A stretch of 64,000 nucleotides of DNA from Streptomyces bambusae (lineage in GTDB: Bacteria > Actinomycetota > Actinomycetes > Streptomycetales > Streptomycetaceae), in contig NZ_JAJAUZ010000024.1 of assembly GCF_020532645.1 (NCBI RefSeq), forward strand, positions 47,412-111,411, written 5' to 3'. Shown here piece by piece: positions 59,815 to 64,000 of the stretch. The notes under the pieces are model-generated. The model was given only the letters and a program-made list of their open reading frames with translations, was not told the origin of the DNA and ran no database searches. How positions within the stretch are numbered: the first letter of the stretch is position 1; each line of letters begins with the position of its first letter. The position numbers and the translations under genes are program-made.

Positions 59815-61269
59815 ATGAACAAGACGATCAGGCGTGCGTCGGTCTTCTGTCTGATCCTGGTACTCGCCCTGCTGGTGCGGGTCACCTGGGTCCAGGCGTA
59901 CCAAGGCCAGGCCCTCGCAGACGACGAGAACAACAAGCGGACGATCATCGCGCGGTACTCCGGCCCCCTCGGGAACATCATCGTGGGCGGCAATGCGGTG
60001 ACCGGGTCCAAGAAGGTCGACCAGGGCAACTACGCGTACATGCGGACGTACACAGACGGCCCGCTGTACGCGCCGGTCACCGGATACAGCTCGCAGGTCT
60101 TCGGCAAGAACCAGCTGGAGAAGCTGTACGAGAAGGTGCTCGACGGGTCGGACAACCGGCTCAAGAACCCGCTCGACGTCCTCACCGGCAAGCGGGCCGA
60201 GCCCGGCAACGTCCTGACGACCATCGACCCCGCCGTGCAGAAGGCCGGCTACGCCGCGCTGAAGGGCAAGACCGGGGCCGCCGTCGCCGTCGACCCGGCC
60301 ACCGGGGAGATCCTCGGCATCGTCGTCAACCCGTCGTACGACCCGGGCCGGATCACCGGCGGCACCAAGAAGGACGGGCAGGCCTGGAAGGAGCTGTCCG
60401 CCGACAACGGCAAGGCCATGCTCAACCTGGCCCTGCGCCAGCCCGTCGCCCCCGGTTCCACCTTCAAGCTGGTCACCATGGCCGCCGCCCTGGAGGACGG
60501 GCTGTACGGCTCGATCGACGAGCCGACCGACAGCCCCGACCCGTACACCCTCCCGGGCACCCGGTACGTGCTGAAGAACGAGAGCGCCTCGGCGCCGTGC
60601 AAGAACGCCTCGCTGCGCACCGCCCTGCGCTACTCCTGCAACAACGTGTTCGCGAACCTCGCGTACAAGCTGGGCCAGGACAGGATGCGGGAGATGGCGG
60701 AGAAGTTCGGCTTCAACGACAAGAAGCAGGACATCCCCGTGCGGGCCACGGCCAGCAACTACCCGGAGAAGAAGATGTCGCCGGACCAGGTGGCGCAGAC
60801 CGGCATCGGGCAGTTCGACGTGACGGCCACCCCGCTGCAGATGGCGATGGTCGCCGCGGCGATCGAGAACGGCGGCAAGCTGGTCGCCCCGCACATGGTC
60901 TCCGAGGTCACCGACGCCGACGGCAACGTGCTGGAGAGCTTCAAGGACGCCAAGTCGGAGCAGATCATGAGCGAGGAGACCGCCGAGAAGATCCGCGACG
61001 CGATGCGGACCGTGGTCGAGGAGGGCGGCGGCGGCACCGCCAAGGTCGCCGGCGCCGAGGTCGGCGGCAAGACGGGCACCGCCCAGCGCGGCGTGAACAA
61101 CAGCCTCAACCCGTACGCCTGGTTCACCTCGTACGGGAAGGCCGGCGGCAAGCAGGTCGCGGTGGCCGTGGTGATCGAGAACTCGGACACCGACCGCTCC
61201 GAGATCGCCGGCGGCAAGCTCGCCGCGCCCGTGGCCCAGAAGATGATGGCGGCGGCCCTCGGCAAGTAG
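59815..61269 (+). CDS. Penicillin-binding protein (PbpA-like transpeptidase)
   Basis: A 484-residue class B penicillin-binding protein of the PbpA group (sporulation and division peptidoglycan in actinobacteria). Short N-terminal cytoplasmic tail and one membrane helix (residues 7-26), then a non-catalytic domain and transpeptidase domain: SxxK is Ser215-Lys218 (PGSTFKL), SxN Ser274-Cys275-Asn276 (YSCNNVFA), KTG Lys419-Thr420-Gly421 (GGKTGTAQR). ATG 59815 follows AGGGGG. No FtsW/RodA partner is in the immediate vicinity. Terminator at 61287. Confidence 0.95.
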   Translation: MNKTIRRASVFCLILVLALLVRVTWVQAYQGQALADDENNKRTIIARYSGPLGNIIVGGNAVTGSKKVDQGNYAYMRTYTDGPLYAPVTGYSSQVFGKNQLEKLYEKVLDGSDNRLKNPLDVLTGKRAEPGNVLTTIDPAVQKAGYAALKGKTGAAVAVDPATGEILGIVVNPSYDPGRITGGTKKDGQAWKELSADNGKAMLNLALRQPVAPGSTFKLVTMAAALEDGLYGSIDEPTDSPDPYTLPGTRYVLKNESASAPCKNASLRTALRYSCNNVFANLAYKLGQDRMREMAEKFGFNDKKQDIPVRATASNYPEKKMSPDQVAQTGIGQFDVTATPLQMAMVAAAIENGGKLVAPHMVSEVTDADGNVLESFKDAKSEQIMSEETAEKIRDAMRTVVEEGGGGTAKVAGAEVGGKTGTAQRGVNNSLNPYAWFTSYGKAGGKQVAVAVVIENSDTDRSEIAGGKLAAPVAQKMMAAALGK

Positions 61270-61286
61270 GGCCGGCCGGGAGGGGG

Positions 61287-61320
61287 CGCGCCGGGAACGG
61301 TTCCGGGACCCGGCGCGTTT
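61287..61320 (+). terminator. Terminator after the penicillin-binding protein gene
   Basis: CGCGCCGGG (61287-61295)/CCCGGCGCG (61309-61317) perfect stem followed by TTT; the loop contains a nested small palindrome. Confidence 0.8.
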
Positions 61321-61327
61321 CCCTTCC

Positions 61328-61810
61328 ATGATCAGGAACGCCGGCCCCGCCGACCTCGACGAGATCGCCGCGCTGCACAGCCGGGCCCGCGCCACCTACT
61401 ACCGCGACCGTATCCCCGCAGAGGCGTACCACGGCCAGACCGAGGCCATCCGGTCCCGGGAGGCGTGGGCGCACACGATCGAGCGCGGCGACGGCAGCGT
61501 CCTGTGCGCCGAGCTGCTGGGCCGGGTGGCCGGGGTCGCCGCGTTCCGCGTCGTGGACGGCGAGATGACCCTGACCCAGCTGCACGTCGACCCGGACCAC
61601 TGGCGCCGGGGCATCGGCGCCGAGCTGCACGCGGTCTGCGTCGAGATCTGGTCCCGGTGCGGCGTGGTCCGCGCCCGCCTGGAGGTCTACGCCCACAACC
61701 GGCGCGCCCAGGATTTCTACGCCGCCCAGGGCTGGCGCCCCGCCGGGTCCGAGGCGCGCACCGGCAGCCACCGCACCCTGTGGCTGGCGGTCCCGCCGCC
61801 CCGGGAATGA
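61328..61810 (+). CDS. GNAT-family N-acetyltransferase
   Basis: A 160-residue acetyl-CoA-dependent acetyltransferase. The acetyl-CoA motif is the segment LHVDPDHWRRGIGAELHAV (motif A, R/Q-x-x-G-x-G/A variant). C-terminal AQDFYAAQGWRPAGSEAR is the usual motif B region. ATG 61328. Substrate unknown; it starts 60 bp after the PBP gene. Confidence 0.9.
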   Translation: MIRNAGPADLDEIAALHSRARATYYRDRIPAEAYHGQTEAIRSREAWAHTIERGDGSVLCAELLGRVAGVAAFRVVDGEMTLTQLHVDPDHWRRGIGAELHAVCVEIWSRCGVVRARLEVYAHNRRAQDFYAAQGWRPAGSEARTGSHRTLWLAVPPPRE

Positions 61811-61904
61811 CCCGGCCGGTGGCGGCGTTGTGCTCCCCGGTGCCCGGAGGCCACCCCTCCGCGCCGCCCGCACACCCCCTCACCCACCGGAGAGAAGAGC
61901 CCCC

Positions 61905-62609
61905 ATGCGCGTCGAGATCTGGAGCGACATCGCCTGCCCCTGGTGCTACATCGGCAAGGCGCGGTTCGAGAAGGGCCTCGCCGGGTTCGCGCACCGGGAC
62001 GAGGTCGAGGTGGTGTACCGGTCCTTCGAGCTCGACCCGCACCGGGCCAAGGGCGACACCGGGCCGGTCGTCGAGATGCTCGCGAAGAAGTACGGGCGCA
62101 CCCTCGACGAGGCGCGCGGCATGGAGGAGCACGTCGCCCGGAGCGCCCGCGCCGAGGGTCTCGACTACCGCACCGAGGGCCGCGACCACGGCAGCACCTT
62201 CGACATCCACCGGCTGCTGCACCTGGCCGCTGCGCGCGGCCGTCAGGAGGCCCTGCTGGACCTCGCGTACCGGGCCAACTTCGCCGAGGAGCGCTCGGTC
62301 TTCGACGCCGAGGTGCTGATCGCCCTCGCCGTCGAGGCCGGTCTGGACGAGGCCGAGGCCCGCGAGGTGCTCGCCGACGAGGGCGCGTACGCCGACGCCG
62401 TGCGGGCCGACGAGCGCGAGGCCGCCGAACTCGGTGCGAACGCCGTGCCGTTCTTCGTGTTCGACCGCCGCTACGGGATCTCCGGCGGACAGCCCGCGGA
62501 GGTCTTCACCCAGGCGCTGGAGCAGGCCTGGCAGGGCCGCGTGGCGGTGCCGGCGCCCGCCGCCGGGGCGGAAGCGTGCGAGCCGGATGGCGCCTGCGCC
62601 GTTCAGTAG
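61905..62609 (+). CDS. DsbA-family oxidoreductase (FrnE-like)
   Basis: A 234-residue thioredoxin-fold protein with CxxC Cys11-Pro-Trp-Cys14 (DIACPWCYIG) and the cis-Pro region GANAVPFFVFD, typical of the cytoplasmic FrnE/HCCA-isomerase-like group. No signal peptide, so a cytosolic redox or isomerase role. The C-terminus carries a few extra Cys (EACEPDGACAVQ). ATG 61905 follows GGAGAGAAGAG. Confidence 0.93.
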   Translation: MRVEIWSDIACPWCYIGKARFEKGLAGFAHRDEVEVVYRSFELDPHRAKGDTGPVVEMLAKKYGRTLDEARGMEEHVARSARAEGLDYRTEGRDHGSTFDIHRLLHLAAARGRQEALLDLAYRANFAEERSVFDAEVLIALAVEAGLDEAEAREVLADEGAYADAVRADEREAAELGANAVPFFVFDRRYGISGGQPAEVFTQALEQAWQGRVAVPAPAAGAEACEPDGACAVQ

Positions 62610-62699
62610 GCCCCTGACCTGGCTACATAAGTCTCCCTTGGGATTCCAGTAGGAAACTCCCCAATGGACTTTGAGGTGGTGGCGGTCCACAGTGGGCGC

Positions 62700-63761
62700 A
62701 TGGACCTTGCCCTTGCCGCACTGACCGGCGCGGAGTTTTCGCGTACCACCACCCACCTGAACACGGCCACCTGCGGGATCATGCCCCGCAGGTCGGTCGC
62801 GGCGGTACGGGAGCTGGCCGAGGCGGCCGGGGCCGGCGAGGCCGCGGGCTTCGGCGACTTCGGGCGCGTCGAGCGGGTGCGGGAACTCTTCGCCCGCCTC
62901 GTCGGCGTCCACCCGGACCGGGTCTCACTCGGCAGCGCCGTCGCCACCCATGTCGCCCTGGTCGCCGCCGCCCTGCCGCCCGGCGCCGAAGTCCTCATCC
63001 CGGAGGGTGACTTCGCTTCGGTGATCAACCCGTTCGTGGTGCGCGGCGACCTCAAGGTGCGGTTCGCACCCCTCGAAGGGATCGCCGGGGCGGTCGGCGC
63101 CGGCACCGCGCTCGTCGCGCTCAGCGCCGTGCAGTCCGCGGACGGCCGGGCCGCCGACCTGGCCGCCGTCCGGGAGGCCACCGCCGGCGTCGGTGCCCGG
63201 ATGCTCGTGGACGCCACCCAGGCCGCAGGCTGGCTGCCCTTCGACGCCTCCCCGTACGACTACACGGTGACCGCCGGCTACAAGTGGCTGCTCGCCGCCC
63301 GGGGCGCCTCCTACCTCACCGTCTCCGAAGAGGCGCAGGAGTCGCTCGTCCCGCTGCACGCCGGCTGGGTGGCCGCCGCCTCCATGTGGGAGGCCACCTA
63401 CGGCCCGATGGCCGAACTCGCCCGCACCGCCCGCCGGTTCGACGAGAGTCCGGCCTTCCTCGCCTACCACGCGGCCGAACCCGCGCTGGAACTCCTGCTG
63501 GACGTCGGCGCCGGGGCCGTCCACGCGCACGACACCGTGCTCGCCGGCCGCTACCGCGCCGGGCTGGCGGAGCTGGGCCACCGCCCGGTCCCCGGCAGCG
63601 CGCCCATCGTGTCCGTGCCCGGACTCGCGGACCGGCAGCCGGCCCTCGCCGCGGCCGGCATCCACACCGCCGCCCGCGCCGGCTCCCTGCGGGCCTCCTT
63701 CCACCTCTACAACACCGAGGCGGACGTCGACCGCCTGCTGAACGCCCTCGCCGACGCCTGA
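62700..63761 (+). CDS. Aminotransferase class V-fold PLP enzyme
   Basis: A 353-residue class V aminotransferase/desulfurase-like PLP enzyme. Conserved parts: THLNTATCGIMPRRSV N-terminal substrate loop, VSLGSAVATHVALVAAALPPGAEVLIPEGDF, cofactor Asp/Gln in LVDATQAAGWLPFD and PLP lysine in TAGYKWLLAARGASYLTVS. The family is broad; cysteine desulfurase-like activity is not certain as the catalytic Cys of SufS is lacking. ATG 62700 fits family starts; ATG 62664 with AGGAAA upstream is an alternative. Confidence 0.88.
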   Translation: MDLALAALTGAEFSRTTTHLNTATCGIMPRRSVAAVRELAEAAGAGEAAGFGDFGRVERVRELFARLVGVHPDRVSLGSAVATHVALVAAALPPGAEVLIPEGDFASVINPFVVRGDLKVRFAPLEGIAGAVGAGTALVALSAVQSADGRAADLAAVREATAGVGARMLVDATQAAGWLPFDASPYDYTVTAGYKWLLAARGASYLTVSEEAQESLVPLHAGWVAAASMWEATYGPMAELARTARRFDESPAFLAYHAAEPALELLLDVGAGAVHAHDTVLAGRYRAGLAELGHRPVPGSAPIVSVPGLADRQPALAAAGIHTAARAGSLRASFHLYNTEADVDRLLNALADA

Positions 63762-63850
63762 CCGCCGGCGCCGACCGGGCCTGCCCGCCCGCGCCCGCCC
63801 CTGCCCGACCTCACCTGCCCGCCCGCGCCGCCGCTGCGTACAGTGCGGGC

Positions 63851-64000
63851 ATGAGCGATCAGGCGGACAGGCCGGACCAGGCCGTGCTGCACGTGAAGGG
63901 GCGGGTGCTCGTAGGGCCCGACGAAGTCCGGGACGAGCTGTGGGTCGTGGGCGGCCGGGGGGGGGGCACCCCCCCCCCCCCCCCCCCGGGCGCCCCGGGG
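63851..64000 (+). CDS. Amidohydrolase-family protein, start only (truncated by window and artefact)
   Basis: Begins MSDQADRPDQAVLHVKGRVLVGPDEVRDELWVVGGR, the typical N-terminal composite-domain start of imidazolonepropionase/guanine-deaminase-like amidohydrolases. From about 63957 the frame runs into a 10-base G run, a 19-base C run and a GC tail that I regard as sequence artefact, so only ~36 codons are reliable. Confidence 0.55.
   Translation, partial: MSDQADRPDQAVLHVKGRVLVGPDEVRDELWVVGGRGGGTPPPPPPGAPG

Overview
This window looks like a stretch of the core chromosome of a Streptomyces or very close relative. The DNA is very GC-rich with strongly GC-biased third codon positions, GTG starts are common, and it carries actinobacterial markers such as whiA, opcA and an RbpA-family protein. 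The gene order uvrA...uvrC-rapZ-yvcK-whiA...gap-pgk-tpiA-secG...pgi/zwf...ctaB...suf...dapD matches, as far as I recall, the conserved central region of Streptomyces chromosomes. No rRNA, tRNA, CRISPR array, prophage or insertion sequence was seen. The last 45 bases are homopolymer runs that look like a contig-end artefact.

Layout. 0-5.7 kb: the 3' half of uvrA, a PfkB sugar kinase, a Rieske lipoprotein, then a helix-turn-helix regulator divergent from a secreted papain-like cysteine protease and a secreted, C-terminally anchored partner. 5.8-10.8 kb: the overlapping string uvrC-rapZ-yvcK-whiA (DNA repair, cell-wall/carbon control and the sporulation regulator WhiA). 10.9-13.9 kb: a large secreted M14 zinc carboxypeptidase. 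14.1-19.9 kb: lower glycolysis (gap, pgk, tpiA), secG, a zinc-ribbon RbpA paralogue and pgi. 20-26.7 kb, minus strand: the pentose-phosphate operon tkt-tal-zwf-opcA-pgl. 26.9-33.5 kb: heme O and heme A synthases for cytochrome oxidase, an amidohydrolase, an ABC-2 exporter and unknown proteins. 33.6-40.3 kb: the SUF iron-sulfur assembly operon sufR-B-D-(Rieske)-C-S-U-T. 40.4-45.8 kb: accessory membrane proteins, an SMR efflux gene with its TetR regulator, an HxlR-peroxiredoxin fusion divergent from an MFS transporter, and dapD for lysine/diaminopimelate synthesis. 45.9-53.3 kb: a secreted nuclease, a PhoX phosphatase with a probable PHO box, a double TerD protein and several unknowns. 53.3-53.8 kb: a gene-free array of short repeats. 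53.8-64 kb: an aldehyde dehydrogenase with a divergent IclR regulator, a membrane protein with a coding minisatellite, a two-component system, a penicillin-binding protein, and a GNAT/DsbA/aminotransferase group ending in a truncated amidohydrolase.

How it fits together. Most of the window is housekeeping: central carbon flow (gap-pgk-tpiA, pgi, zwf-opcA-pgl, tal, tkt), supply of heme and Fe-S cofactors for respiration, and DNA repair. Genes are packed with ATGA/GTGA/TGATG overlaps, implying translational coupling, and transcription units end in long perfect GC hairpins. Four divergent or autoregulated pairs carry clear palindromic or repeated candidate operators. I saw no obviously novel multi-gene defence or mobile system. 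The most unusual items are the HxlR-peroxiredoxin fusion, the regulator/protease/anchored-protein module with repeated GTTCAC sites, the alternating (dimeric) repeat array at 53.4 kb, and a palindromic element lying in frame inside the start of sufD.
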